Source of the DNA: Chondromyces crocatus
Lineage (GTDB): Bacteria; Myxococcota_A; Polyangia; Polyangiales; Polyangiaceae
Assembly: GCF_001189295.1 (NCBI RefSeq)
Contig: NZ_CP012159.1
Location: 1,936,001-2,000,000 of the forward strand
Length of the DNA stretch: 64,000 bases
Direction of reading: 5' to 3'
Shown: positions 9,044 through 17,743 of the stretch, piece by piece
Position numbering within the stretch: position 1 is the first letter of the stretch
How the letters are laid out: each line of letters starts with the position of its first letter
Position numbers and translations under genes: made by a program
Notes under the pieces: model-generated
What the model saw: only the letters and a program-made list of their open reading frames with translations
Database searches by the model: none
Told to the model about the DNA's origin: nothing

Positions 9044-9478
9044 TCAGTAGTTCGACCATGATTTGCCGCGAAGTTTCTCCGCCAGGTCAGCGGCGTCGAT
9101 CGGGGCGAGCTTTTCCACATCGAAGTATTGCTTGGGGGGCCGCATACCGCCCTTCGTCGTTTTCATGAAGTTGGTCTCGTGCAGCTGCCCGAGGAGGAAG
9201 AATCGATGGGGAGGCGATCCTGGTCGAAGCCTGTTTCGCTCGTCGATCGCGAGCGAGACGAGTTCAGCATCCGGTGTCCCTACGTTTCTCCAGAGGATCT
9301 TGGCGGGGCTGTCCTCGCCGACATCGATGACGGCCTCGATGACGGCCACCTGGCGGACCGACTTCATACGATACATGCCGAAGAACATCGCTCTCAAATG
9401 GGTGTATGCACCGCCCTTTGCCGGGCAGATGTAGACGTTCTCATCGATGATATCGTGAGGAAGATGGATCGCGAGACG
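9044..9478 (-). pseudogene. 5'-truncated gene remnant, unrecognised family
   Basis: An open minus-strand frame of about 145 codons ending at 9044. The first possible starts are TTG at 9397 and ATG at 9388, and an in-frame TGA lies at 9479-9481. Codons upstream of the TTG still look protein-like, with 'ENVYICPAKGGAYTHLRAM' running straight into the body, so the reading frame probably began further upstream and is now broken. The body holds 'ILWRNVG', 'RFFLLGQLHETNF', 'KQYFDV' and 'LAEKLRGKSW'. This resembles C-terminal domains of restriction or nuclease-associated proteins I have seen, but I cannot name the family firmly. Base composition is clearly lower in GC than the flanks, consistent with acquired DNA. 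Confidence 0.5.
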
Positions 9479-9747
9479 TCACGTGAGTACGTGCGAGAAG
9501 GTGAATCAACCTCGGAGAAAGCATCAATCGCCAACCCCGCGCTCGCTCAAGCGATTGAGCCCGCACCCTCGCCAATTTTCGAGCGCCCGTAGCTCGCGAG
9601 GAAGCTCCTACGGACCGCGCCGGAGAGAGCAGCCCCCGCCTCTCTCCACCACCAACGTATGCCAGAGATGGGGGCTTGCGGCAAGCCCCGGTCCATGCCG
9701 CACATTGCTCGGCCACAACCGAGCACCGAGAGGTGCAGGAGGCTCGA

Positions 9748-11244
9748 ATGCACGACGAATCCGCACGTGACGTGGCCGTGACGAAGCATGCCGTGGTGAT
9801 TGCTGGAGGCGGCCCCACCGGCCTGATGCTGGCCGCCGAGCTCGCGCTGGCCCGCGTCGACGTCGCCATCGTCGAGCGACGCGCAACCCAGGACCTCGCC
9901 GGCTCGCGCGCTGGCGGCCTGCACGCCCGCACCATCGAGGTGCTCGATCAGCGCGGCGTCGCGGACCGCTTCCTCGCCGAGGGGAAGACCGCCCAGGTCG
10001 CCGCCTTCGCGACGACCCCGCTCGACATCAGCGACTTTCCGACCCGCCACAACTACGGCCTCGCCCTCTGGCAGAACCATTTCGAGCGCATCCTCGCCGC
10101 CTGGGTCGACGAGCTGGGCGTCCCGAACTACCGCGCCCGGGAAGTCACGGACTTCGAGCAGGACGACACCGGCGTCGACATCACCCTGTCCGATGGCCGC
10201 TCGCTCCGCGCGCAGTACCTCGTCGGCTGTGACGGCGGCCGCAGCTTGATCCGCAAGAAGGCCGGCATCGAGTTCCCGGGATGGGATCCCTCCGTCAGCT
10301 ACCTGATCGCCGAGGCCGCGATGGCCAGCGAGCCGAAGCTGGGCATGCGCTGGGGCGACAAGGGCGTCTATGGCATCGGCAAGCTCGACGACGGCAAGCG
10401 CGTGCGCGTGGTCTGGGGCGAAGTGCAGGTCAAGCAAGGCGACGAGCCGACCCTGGACGAGCTGCGCGAAGCGCTCATCGCCGTCGACGGGACCGACTAC
10501 GGCATCCACGACGTCACCTGGCTCTCGCGCTTCACCGACGCGACCCGGCAAGCGGCGTCTTACCGAAAGGGCCGCGTCCTCCTCGCTGGCGACGCGGCGC
10601 ACGTGCACTCTCCGGCCAACGGGCAAGGCCTCAACCTCGGCGTCCAGGATGCCGTGAACCTCGGCTGGAAGCTGGCCCAGGTCGTCCAGGGCCTCTCCCC
10701 GGAGAGCCTCCTCGACACCTACCAGGCCGAGCGACACCCCATCGGCGCGCGCGTCCTCAAGCACACCATGGCAGCGACCGCGATCAACCGCGGCGACGAA
10801 CGGACCCAGGCCCTGCGCGAGACCATGGCCGAGCTGTTGAAGATGGACGCGCCACGCAAGCGGTACGCCGGGATGATCTCGGGCCTGGACATCCACTACG
10901 ACCTCGGCGCGGGACACCCCTTGCTCGGACGCCGCATGCCCGATCTCGAGGTGGTCACCGAGAGTGGCTCACGGCGGGTGTTCACCTTGCTGCATGAGGC
11001 TCGGCCCGTGCTGCTCGACCTCGGCGAGCCTGGCGCCCTCGATATCGGTCCCTGGGCAGACCGGGTTCGAAAGGTCGACGCGCGCTACGAGGGGGCGTGG
11101 GAGCTTCCGGTGCTCGGCGCGGTCGCGGCGCCCACGGCCGTGTTGGTCCGGCCTGATGGACACGTCGCCTGGGTCGGAGAGGGTACGGACCACGGGCTTC
11201 GTAGCGCGCTGACCACCTGGTTCGGAGTGCCGACAGCGCCGTAG
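9748..11244 (+). CDS. FAD-dependent aromatic-type monooxygenase
   Basis: 498 aa from ATG9748, chosen because AGGAGG lies 6 bases upstream; an in-frame extension to 9676 has no such site. It belongs to the PheA/TfdB-type flavoprotein hydroxylases: dinucleotide-binding GGGPTG at 20-25, a 'DG' motif region in CDGGRS near 160, and GDAAHVHSPANGQGLN at about 281, which binds FAD. The last 100 residues resemble the thioredoxin-like C-terminal domain of that family. It hydroxylates an aromatic or polyketide-like substrate using NAD(P)H and O2, but the substrate is unknown. No biosynthetic cluster surrounds it. Codon use is typical of the genome although it lies between two low-GC segments. Confidence 0.92.
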   Translation: MHDESARDVAVTKHAVVIAGGGPTGLMLAAELALARVDVAIVERRATQDLAGSRAGGLHARTIEVLDQRGVADRFLAEGKTAQVAAFATTPLDISDFPTRHNYGLALWQNHFERILAAWVDELGVPNYRAREVTDFEQDDTGVDITLSDGRSLRAQYLVGCDGGRSLIRKKAGIEFPGWDPSVSYLIAEAAMASEPKLGMRWGDKGVYGIGKLDDGKRVRVVWGEVQVKQGDEPTLDELREALIAVDGTDYGIHDVTWLSRFTDATRQAASYRKGRVLLAGDAAHVHSPANGQGLNLGVQDAVNLGWKLAQVVQGLSPESLLDTYQAERHPIGARVLKHTMAATAINRGDERTQALRETMAELLKMDAPRKRYAGMISGLDIHYDLGAGHPLLGRRMPDLEVVTESGSRRVFTLLHEARPVLLDLGEPGALDIGPWADRVRKVDARYEGAWELPVLGAVAAPTAVLVRPDGHVAWVGEGTDHGLRSALTTWFGVPTAP

Positions 11245-11279
11245 CTCATTGAGCGGAGCGGCGTCCAGCCAACCTAAAG

Positions 11280-11380
11280 AGTTCCCGTCCCGAAACGACC
11301 CTTCTCGACATCAGAGACCTCAAAACTGCCGCGAAACAGGAGGTAGAAGTCTCGCGTCGAGGACTTTTGGGACGGGAACT
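11280..11380. repeat. 12-bp inverted repeat at island edge
   Basis: AGTTCCCGTCCC at 11280-11291 and its exact reverse complement at 11369-11380, 77 bp apart. It lies between the monooxygenase and the lower-GC HEPN gene. Possible readings are the ends of a small mobile element remnant, a recombination site, or a long-stem terminator; no transposase is present. Confidence 0.55.
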
Positions 11381-11401
11381 AAAGAACGGTCGATGGAAGG
11401 G

Positions 11402-12928
11402 TCATGTGTCCATTGAACAACCGCTTGACGAGGCTGGAGAGAGTTCCTCCGCTTGGATGTTGATGTTGGGGTCGAAGACCAGATAGCGACGACGTGCTTC
11501 GTCGAGCTTCTTCCAGGACCACCAGTCGGGAACTTTGCGCCGACCCTGCGCCCACTCCCAACCCACAATCGGGCCATCAAAACCCAGATATTTGGCGATC
11601 ACAGCAATCAGCAAGGTCTGGACGATCGCAAGCCGGTCCGCCAGTTCTTGGCATCTGGCTGTAGATTCCTTGGCCATGACAAACTGATGTGCCGCCGCGT
11701 TTCGTCGTTTTATTTCGCTGATGGCAACTTGCGGGATGTTCAACGCGAAGTGCTTCAAGGCGGTGAGTACACGGTCGGAGCTGGGAGCCTGGTGAGCGTT
11801 GAGCACCTTGCCCAGGAGTTTGCGTCCAGCATCCTCGTCGATGGCATGTTCGAGGATCTGGCTTTTATGTTCGTCAACGAAATGCTTCCAGGTCTTGGAA
11901 TCCTTCACCAGCACATGCGTGTTGGCTGCCACTAGCTGCGAACAGAGCGCTTCAAGGCCGACCTGCACGAGCAGGTAGCTCGCGTGGATGTGGCTCGATA
12001 GGGAGTGGAGATAGGCCGCAATTCCAGTGAAGAGTGGAGAATCCTGTCTCTCGTCGTGCAAGTGTCTTGCGACGCGCTCGAAGAGCGAAGGGATCCAGAT
12101 GTGCTCTTCGGGCGACTCGTCGTTGGTTGCGAGAAGCTCCGATGGCCCCGCGACGGGACAGCGCCTATTCCATTCTCCGCGCTGTCCACTTCCAAAATCC
12201 AATCCCGCCGCGCCTACAATCTGGCCATGCGTGTCAATCGCGGTGAGTCGGTGGACTTGTACGTGGCAACCCAGCACGAACTCCAATGCAAGGAGGTCCG
12301 TTCCGAGAATGTCATGGTCAAGTGGTCGACCATGGGTGTCGATGACCAATGTTACAGCATCGCCCTTGCGCTGGGTTACGAGGTAAAGGTCGTATTCTCC
12401 ACGGAGCCGAAGGTGCTGTGAGGACCACCAGCCCTGGCCGTGCAGCACCAAGTTGGAGACGTTGAATTGTGCGCCTTCGAGCACGCCTATCCACATGCAG
12501 CTGGTGCCCTTTGGTTTCCATGTCCACGAGTCGAGGCGCAACGTGTGGGTGCTGTCGAGCGTCTTGTGCTCGAGGTCGAGCCTGGTTCCACGGGCTCGGA
12601 TGTGAACGAACCGAGCCTCAACCACGTCGCCGGTCTCCAGTGCGAACTCAGCTCGCTGGTTCAGATCGCCGAACATACCGTTGAGCGCGTCGCACATGCC
12701 GACGGAACCTGCTCGAAGAACGAGGTTGAGTTCGTGTTCTTGAAATACCCATGCCCAGTCGCCGCCCTCCAAGGCGAGCTCACCCCACCGTCCGGAAACA
12801 GCATTCGGAAGCTGTGGAGTTGCGGGAACCAAGTGTCCCAGGCAGACGGCAAGCAGAACCTCTGCGCGTCTACCTTGCACAACCTCGGAGTCCGCGGAGT
12901 TCGGATCAAAAGGGAGAGGGTCTCTCAT
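11402..12928 (-). CDS. HEPN-nuclease candidate, ApeA-like architecture
   Basis: 508 aa. The first 230 residues are a beta-rich domain with many Trp/aromatic positions and no family I can name with certainty. The C-terminal half (about 300-470) is all-helical and contains Arg409-Asn-Ala-Ala-Ala-His414, the R-N-x3-H form of the HEPN RNase motif (Rx4-6H; established). A beta-rich N-terminal domain followed by a C-terminal HEPN is the layout of ApeA anti-phage proteins, so an abortive-infection RNase is a reasonable inference. Composition is noticeably lower in GC than neighbours, with many rare-for-host codons, suggesting horizontal transfer. Ribosome binding is weak (GAG only). It is the single gene on its strand here, with the monooxygenase convergent to it. 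Confidence 0.7.
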   Translation of the reverse strand: MRDPLPFDPNSADSEVVQGRRAEVLLAVCLGHLVPATPQLPNAVSGRWGELALEGGDWAWVFQEHELNLVLRAGSVGMCDALNGMFGDLNQRAEFALETGDVVEARFVHIRARGTRLDLEHKTLDSTHTLRLDSWTWKPKGTSCMWIGVLEGAQFNVSNLVLHGQGWWSSQHLRLRGEYDLYLVTQRKGDAVTLVIDTHGRPLDHDILGTDLLALEFVLGCHVQVHRLTAIDTHGQIVGAAGLDFGSGQRGEWNRRCPVAGPSELLATNDESPEEHIWIPSLFERVARHLHDERQDSPLFTGIAAYLHSLSSHIHASYLLVQVGLEALCSQLVAANTHVLVKDSKTWKHFVDEHKSQILEHAIDEDAGRKLLGKVLNAHQAPSSDRVLTALKHFALNIPQVAISEIKRRNAAAHQFVMAKESTARCQELADRLAIVQTLLIAVIAKYLGFDGPIVGWEWAQGRRKVPDWWSWKKLDEARRRYLVFDPNINIQAEELSPASSSGCSMDT

Positions 12929-13131
12929 GCTCTCGATCTGCTTGAGTTCGCAGGATTTGTCGATGCTGCAAGAGATGCGGCATGGGTTCTCGGGAAAACT
13001 TCCCTCCGCCCTCTGGTACGTCCATCGGGAAGCCGGAAGCTATGCGTCGAGCGGACCCCTTGAATGAGTTGGGCGATGATTGTTCCGGCATGCGCGTAAT
13101 ACTCTTCGGGCTATGCGAGTGCAGGGCGCTT

Positions 13132-13176
13132 ATCCCCAAAGAAGCTCCCCTCGCGCGCAAAGATCCCCAAAGAAGC
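13132..13176. repeat. 14-bp direct repeat before HEPN pair
   Basis: ATCCCCAAAGAAGC occurs at 13132-13145 and again at 13163-13176 (31 bp apart, three helical turns) in the 320-bp gap between the large HEPN gene and the small HEPN gene. It could be a tandem operator for the divergent promoters or an insertion duplication. Nothing else was recognised in this gap. Confidence 0.5.
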
Positions 13177-13248
13177 CGAACTGAGTGAGTGCGTGTGGAC
13201 ACCCAGATAGGCATTGTGGGCTCATGGATTGGCTTTATTCTCGAACCG

Positions 13249-13677
13249 ATGCGTGAGTCGTCGACCGTAAGGCACTACAGGCAGCGAGCTGACTCGTTCT
13301 ATCGCGCAGTACAGCTTCTCGACCTCGACGAGACGTACGGCTCGGCTGTGGGCCTTCTTGCTGTGCACAGTGGTATTGCGCTGACGGACGCGGTCCTCGT
13401 TGCCGAAGAGGGCTTGAGAAGCAAGGCAGAGGATCATGGCGTGGCAGCGAGAGCGCTTGAAAAGCTATGCGCTGCAAGGCGGCTCGACGACCACGGTGTC
13501 AGACATCTCCGCGAGCTGATCGCGAGGAAGACGCGCTTCTCCTATGGCGAGGATGAAGTGCGCGGCGATGAGTTCAAATGGGCGAAGATGAAGATGGAGC
13601 AGTTCTTCAAGTGGGTGTACAGCACGTTCCCCGAGCTTGCTCGGGTCGAGGAGGCAACCGATGCGGGATCGAGTTGA
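13249..13677 (+). CDS. Small HEPN-domain protein (SAV_6107-like)
   Basis: 142 aa from ATG13249; a GTG at 13189 would add 20 residues, and neither start has a good ribosome site. It is all-alpha, with the HEPN-type segment 'VHSGIALTDAVL' (39-50), then 'DHGVAARALEKL', then 'LRELIARKTRFSYGEDEV' and a charged/aromatic last helix. This resembles the SAV_6107-type HEPN family. I do not see a clean Rx4-6H catalytic motif, so it may be a non-catalytic HEPN. The stop overlaps the next gene by 17 bp, which implies co-translation. Composition is somewhat below the local GC. It could be half of a toxin-antitoxin or defence pair. Confidence 0.7.
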   Translation: MRESSTVRHYRQRADSFYRAVQLLDLDETYGSAVGLLAVHSGIALTDAVLVAEEGLRSKAEDHGVAARALEKLCAARRLDDHGVRHLRELIARKTRFSYGEDEVRGDEFKWAKMKMEQFFKWVYSTFPELARVEEATDAGSS

Positions 13678-14134
13678 GTTCCGAGCGAAGGAGCCTATCG
13701 CGCGCTGCTTGATTCGACGGCTCGTCGTGCCACGCATCTACTTCGATGCACCATGGCCGAAGGACGAGTCCCCCCTTTATGATGTGCTCGCCATCGATCG
13801 TGACGGCAACGGTGATGCGCACGTGGTCCAGGTTCGCAAGATGGCCGGTGATGCGCTTGCGGAGGTGCCCGCATTGCTCTCGGTTGGTGCGCCGTTCCGA
13901 TGGATAGCCTTCCTGCAGGGGACTCAGGACGAGAAGGCGGCGCTCGCCCTCGTGTCGAAGGAGCTGTTGTACGCGAAGGGCTCGGCGGGGCGCGTCGGGG
14001 TCATCGAGATCGTCACGATGTCCGGTGGCGATCTCGGGGCGAATGTCGTTGTCACAGCGGAGCGCTTCCCGGGCTCCTTCTATGATCTGTCGACCGCGTT
14101 CTCTGGCTCGCACAAGGCTGACATTCAGTACTGA
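13661..14134 (+). CDS. Unknown protein overlapping the HEPN gene
   Basis: 157 aa from ATG13661, inside the end of the HEPN gene. I do not recognise the family. Visible features are 'IARCLIRRLVVPRIYFDAPWP', a 'YDVLAIDRDGNGDAHVVQVRK' stretch that recalls the D...(E/Q)-x-K strand-turn-strand of PD-(D/E)XK-like folds, and 'RVGVIEIVTMSGG'. If it is nuclease-like, the usual Glu is replaced by Gln. The start overlap of 17 bp ties its expression to the HEPN protein, and the pair has no other neighbours on this strand. Partner or antitoxin function is inferred only from gene order. Confidence 0.65.
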   Translation: MRDRVEFRAKEPIARCLIRRLVVPRIYFDAPWPKDESPLYDVLAIDRDGNGDAHVVQVRKMAGDALAEVPALLSVGAPFRWIAFLQGTQDEKAALALVSKELLYAKGSAGRVGVIEIVTMSGGDLGANVVVTAERFPGSFYDLSTAFSGSHKADIQY

Positions 14135-14409
14135 GTTCGTCATTCCGTCGGTCGTCGAGAGGACCAGCGACAACGCGGCCACCTGAATGCCAAGGACCGT
14201 CCCCGTGGCGAAGCGTGCTCGTGGAGTGCCGAGGCTTTTCTGCGCCTCATCTCACTGAAAGTTGCCTCGCGCATTCTCACGCCTGTGCGCGTCTGGACTC
14301 AGGCAGTGGACGCACCGACGAAGGACACCTTCGCGTGGTTACATTAGCTGGGATGGGGTCGTGCTGCGGGAGGGCGATGAGCCCCACAAGGCGACGATAA
14401 ATTTCTCTT
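14135..14409. other. Intergenic, no gene seen
   Basis: Between the HEPN pair and the tRNA terminators. Mixed GC; no conserved frame or recognisable element. Confidence 0.4.
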
Positions 14410-14468
14410 GGTCGTGCTGGGAACCACGACCAGAAACGACGAAGCCCCGGTCTCTCGACCAGGGCTTC
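14410..14468 (-). terminator. Tandem hairpins after initiator tRNA
   Basis: Reading leftward from the tRNA, the first hairpin (14441-14468) has stem GAAGCCC/GGGCTTC plus an inner GGTC/GACC around a TCTC loop. The second (14410-14431) has GGTCGTG/CACGACC. T-rich patches follow each but no long T-run. This is probably the transcription end of the tRNA gene at 14488-14564. Confidence 0.6.
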
Positions 14469-14487
14469 AGCGTGAACTTCGTAGGCT

Positions 14488-14564
<77 letters not shown>

Positions 14565-14569
14565 ACGCC

Positions 14570-14597
14570 AATCTAGCGACGGCCCTCTTTCTGTCAA
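14570..14597 (-). promoter_or_regulatory. Promoter of tRNA-fMet copy 1
   Basis: Consensus -35 TTGACA (14592-14597), a 16-bp spacer, and -10 TAGATT (14570-14575). With the -10 ending 5 bases before the tRNA, transcription would begin at or within a few bases of the mature 5' end. Confidence 0.75.
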
Positions 14598-14734
14598 GCG
14601 CACGGGTCACGATTCCTTCGACTTCGTGCATGCCGTCGTCACGCCATCGAAACGGCCACGCATCGAGGCCACAAACGCCGAAGGCCCCGACATCGCGGGG
14701 CCTCCAGGGAAGTGCCAGCTTCATGAACTGGCTT

Positions 14735-14811
<77 letters not shown>

Positions 14812-14817
14812 GGGCGG

Positions 14818-14845
14818 AAACTAGTCACATCCCCCGTACAGTCAA
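14818..14845 (-). promoter_or_regulatory. Promoter of tRNA-fMet copy 2
   Basis: -35 TTGACT (14840-14845), a 16-bp spacer, -10 TAGTTT (14818-14823). The -10 ends 6 bases from the tRNA, the same geometry as copy 1. Confidence 0.7.
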
Positions 14846-15026
14846 GCGCTTTGTCGGTGCATCGATCGACCTCGCGCAGAACATCGGTCCGTCGCGTACG
14901 GCGACCGCCTCGCTCTCTTCGCGCGCACTGGTTCTTCGCACGCGGAGCACCGGTCCATCACGCAGGTCGGACCGTCTGGGCGTCGGGCGAACTGGGCTGG
15001 CTGGCATGACCTGACCCGACCTGCGT

Positions 15027-15120
15027 GAACTGCCCCGGCCCGCGCGAACGACCCCGGCTGCGTAAACGACCCCGGGCCGCGTAAACGACCCCGGGCCGCG
15101 TGAACGACTCCGGTCCGCAT
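15027..15120. repeat. Five 18-19-bp tandem repeats
   Basis: Unit close to AAACGACCCCGGGCCGCGT, five copies, two of them identical. It sits in the 640-bp non-coding stretch between the tRNA promoter and the helicase stop. Every frame is open on both strands, which is an effect of composition; no gene is called here. Confidence 0.75.
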
Positions 15121-15308
15121 GGCCCGACCCGGCCCGCAGGAACGCTCCTCCACTCCTCTCCTCCAACCTCCACGACCTGCGCCTGGACTGCACCCGACCC
15201 GCACGCATCCGACCGGCCACCTTGGAGCGATGTCCGTCCCCGCGGGCCGTCTACCCTCAGATTGTGCGGCAGGGACCCGCTAGCCCGACGGAGCGAGCGA
15301 AAACTGCT

Positions 15309-15484
15309 CAGTCGAGCTGGTCGGACGGTTCGACGCTTCAGCTGAGCCATTCAGTCGAGCTGGTCGGGTCGAGCTGGTCAGGTCGAGCTGTCGAGTCGAG
15401 CTGCTCGGGCGGCTCGGCGCCTCATCCGAGCCATTCCGTCGAGCGGGGTGGGTCGCGCGGGTCGGGTCGACCTGCTCGGGTGGC
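15309..15484. repeat. Degenerate GTCGAGCTGGTCGG repeats
   Basis: A 14-15-bp motif GTCGAGCTGGTCGGG recurs about eight times with substitutions immediately downstream of the helicase gene, some copies separated by unique sequence. There is no obvious hairpin terminator; the motif contains AGCT cores that could fold into many weak stems. Confidence 0.6.
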
Positions 15485-17743
15485 TCAGTCGAGCCAGGCG
15501 GGCAGCAGCGGCGACGGCGCCCCGGAGGACACCACCCACAGCTGGTGCGCCGCGCGCGTCGCCCCGATGTGCAGCAGGTGCCGTGACTCATCGTCGGCCG
15601 GATACGTCGCCGCGTTCACGTCGAGCAGCACCACGTAGTCGTACTCCAGGCCCTTCACCTGCCGGATCTCCGTCACCTCCACCCCCGGGCGGAACGCGAA
15701 CTCGTACGACCGGATCCGCCGCAGGTGCGGGATCTCCGCCATCCGCAGCGCCTCGTAGTACACGTCGGCTTGCTCCGGGTGCCGCGACAGGATGGCCAGC
15801 GTCGCCCGCGGCTCGCGCTGGATCAGCGGCCGGATCGCATCCGCGAGGAACGCCGCGGCAGCTCCCTGGCTGGGGAAGTGGTGGTGCTCCACCGGAGCAC
15901 CGGACCGGGGCGCCACGGGCGGCGTCGGATCGGCCAGCGGCCCGAGCACCGCGCGCGCGAACTCCATCACCTCGCGGGTCGAACGGTAGGCGATGCGCAG
16001 GGGCTCCACCTCCACGCGCGACAGCCCCAGCTCGTCGAGCGTCTGCCGCCAGTCGCGGAAGCCCGAGTCCATGAACAAGCGCTGCGCCGTGTCGCCGGCC
16101 AGCGTGATGCTGCGCGGCTGGTTGACCACGTGCATCAGCACCGACAGGTCCACGGGCGCGAGGTCCTGCGCCTCGTCGACGAACAGGTGCTCGTAGAGCA
16201 GCGGTTGCTTGCCCTTCTTCAGCTCTCCGCGCAGGAGCTGGTAGGCGCGCAGCAGCAGCGAGTCGTCCTCCACGTCGAGCGTGGCGCGCTCGTCGCGGTC
16301 GGAGGCATCCTGGCCGTCCACGCCCTGGCGGCGCTTGTGCTCCTCTTCGCTGTACTCGGGCTCGTCGGCGGAGGCGGCCTTGCGCTCGGTGCGATCGCCG
16401 GGGTCGAGGTCGAGCACGGCGGGGCAGCGGTCGGCGCACCAGCGCCAGGCGCGCTTCACCTGGTCCATGGGGAACTCGGGGTCGTTCGCGGCCTCGAAGG
16501 CGGCGAGCACGCGGTCCTTGTCGCTCAGCACGTCGGCCCAGAAGTAGAGCACGCCGCGCACGTCGCGCCGGATCGTCCCGTCCTCGAGCACCTCCTTCGC
16601 GCGTCGCTCGAAGAGGCCGAGCATCGCGGGGTGCGTCTTGTAGCGGGTGACCACGCTGGGGGTGTTCTCTTCGACGGGCGCCTCCAGCCACGGGAACGTC
16701 TTGATGCGCACCGAGCGTGCCCACTCGGCGTAGGTCTCGACGGCGATGCCGGGCAGGCCGAGGGCGGGGAGCACCTCGCTGATGTACGCGCGGAGGGCGG
16801 GGCTGCCGACGACGACCAGCATCTTGTCGGCGGTGAAGCGGCGCCCGCCGTTGTAGGCGAGGAACGCCATGCGGTGCACGCCGATGGTGGTCTTGCCGCT
16901 ACCGGCGCCGCCCTGGATGACCACGATGCCGGTGTCGGGCTTGGAGATCAGCTCGAACTGACGCGGATCGAGGAGCGCGGCAATCTCGGGCAGGTGCCGG
17001 TCTTCGCGCGCGTGGAATGCGGCGCCCGTGCCCAGGGCGCCTGCGCGGCCGGCCATCTCGCGCATGTCTTCCGGGCGGATGGCGACGCCCTGGCCGCCGG
17101 CGAGGGACGCGGCGCGGACGTCGAGCGAGCGCCATGCCCCGCTCATACCGCGCACGAACGTGCCCTGCGGTGCGGAGATCCGGAGCAGCTCGGACTCGTC
17201 GATGGTGACGGTGCGGCGGGCGAGGATCGTCCCCTCCACATCGCGCTCGCCGAAGGTCTCCTCGTAGTCGGTGCCCTCTTCGTAGCGGTAGTAGATCTGG
17301 CTGACCGGCGCGTGCCGCCAGTCGACGATGCGCACACCGGCCTTCGCGTCCACGTGCGTGGTCTTGCCGATGAGCACGTCGCGGTCGGGCCTGCCCTTCT
17401 CGCGCAGCCGGAGGTGACCGAAATACGGTGACTTCGGATCCACCGGCTCGACGACGTGCGCGTTGCGCTGCGCCGCGATCCCGGTGACGCGCTCCATCTG
17501 CTGCACCAGGGCCGGCACGTCCTCGAGGCGCGCCGAGGCGATCTGGTCGCGCAAGGACAGGAGCTGCTCGTCGTAGTCGGACTTCGGTGCCGGCTTGGGC
17601 GGCGGGAGGGTGGCGAGGTGTGCCTTCACCCGGCTGAGGAGGGCTTCTTCCTCCTGCACGATCTTCGCCGCGTCCTCGTCGAGGGAGGCGGTGTTGCCAG
17701 GCTGGGGGGGGTCGAGGGGAGCTTGGAGATCGTTCGCGTTCAC
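15485..17743 (-). CDS. HelD-like superfamily-1 DNA/RNA polymerase helicase
   Basis: 752 aa. A helical N-terminal region (1-90) of the kind that enters RNA polymerase channels in HelD proteins is followed by a small beta domain (100-200). Walker A GGAGSGKTT lies at about 278-286, Walker B 'FVDEAQD' near 520, and late helicase motifs 'VEVTEIRQVKGLEYDYVVLLD' close to the C-terminus. The family (UvrD-like, HelD/HelR) removes stalled RNA polymerase using ATP (established); the role here is inferred by homology. The charged insert around residues 440-500 is low complexity. The gene stands alone, divergent from the GHMP kinase. Confidence 0.9.
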   Translation of the reverse strand: MNANDLQAPLDPPQPGNTASLDEDAAKIVQEEEALLSRVKAHLATLPPPKPAPKSDYDEQLLSLRDQIASARLEDVPALVQQMERVTGIAAQRNAHVVEPVDPKSPYFGHLRLREKGRPDRDVLIGKTTHVDAKAGVRIVDWRHAPVSQIYYRYEEGTDYEETFGERDVEGTILARRTVTIDESELLRISAPQGTFVRGMSGAWRSLDVRAASLAGGQGVAIRPEDMREMAGRAGALGTGAAFHAREDRHLPEIAALLDPRQFELISKPDTGIVVIQGGAGSGKTTIGVHRMAFLAYNGGRRFTADKMLVVVGSPALRAYISEVLPALGLPGIAVETYAEWARSVRIKTFPWLEAPVEENTPSVVTRYKTHPAMLGLFERRAKEVLEDGTIRRDVRGVLYFWADVLSDKDRVLAAFEAANDPEFPMDQVKRAWRWCADRCPAVLDLDPGDRTERKAASADEPEYSEEEHKRRQGVDGQDASDRDERATLDVEDDSLLLRAYQLLRGELKKGKQPLLYEHLFVDEAQDLAPVDLSVLMHVVNQPRSITLAGDTAQRLFMDSGFRDWRQTLDELGLSRVEVEPLRIAYRSTREVMEFARAVLGPLADPTPPVAPRSGAPVEHHHFPSQGAAAAFLADAIRPLIQREPRATLAILSRHPEQADVYYEALRMAEIPHLRRIRSYEFAFRPGVEVTEIRQVKGLEYDYVVLLDVNAATYPADDESRHLLHIGATRAAHQLWVVSSGAPSPLLPAWLD

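Noticed and set aside
15100-15638. Coding genes in the repeat stretch
   Set aside because: Low-complexity translations on both strands without homology-like features.
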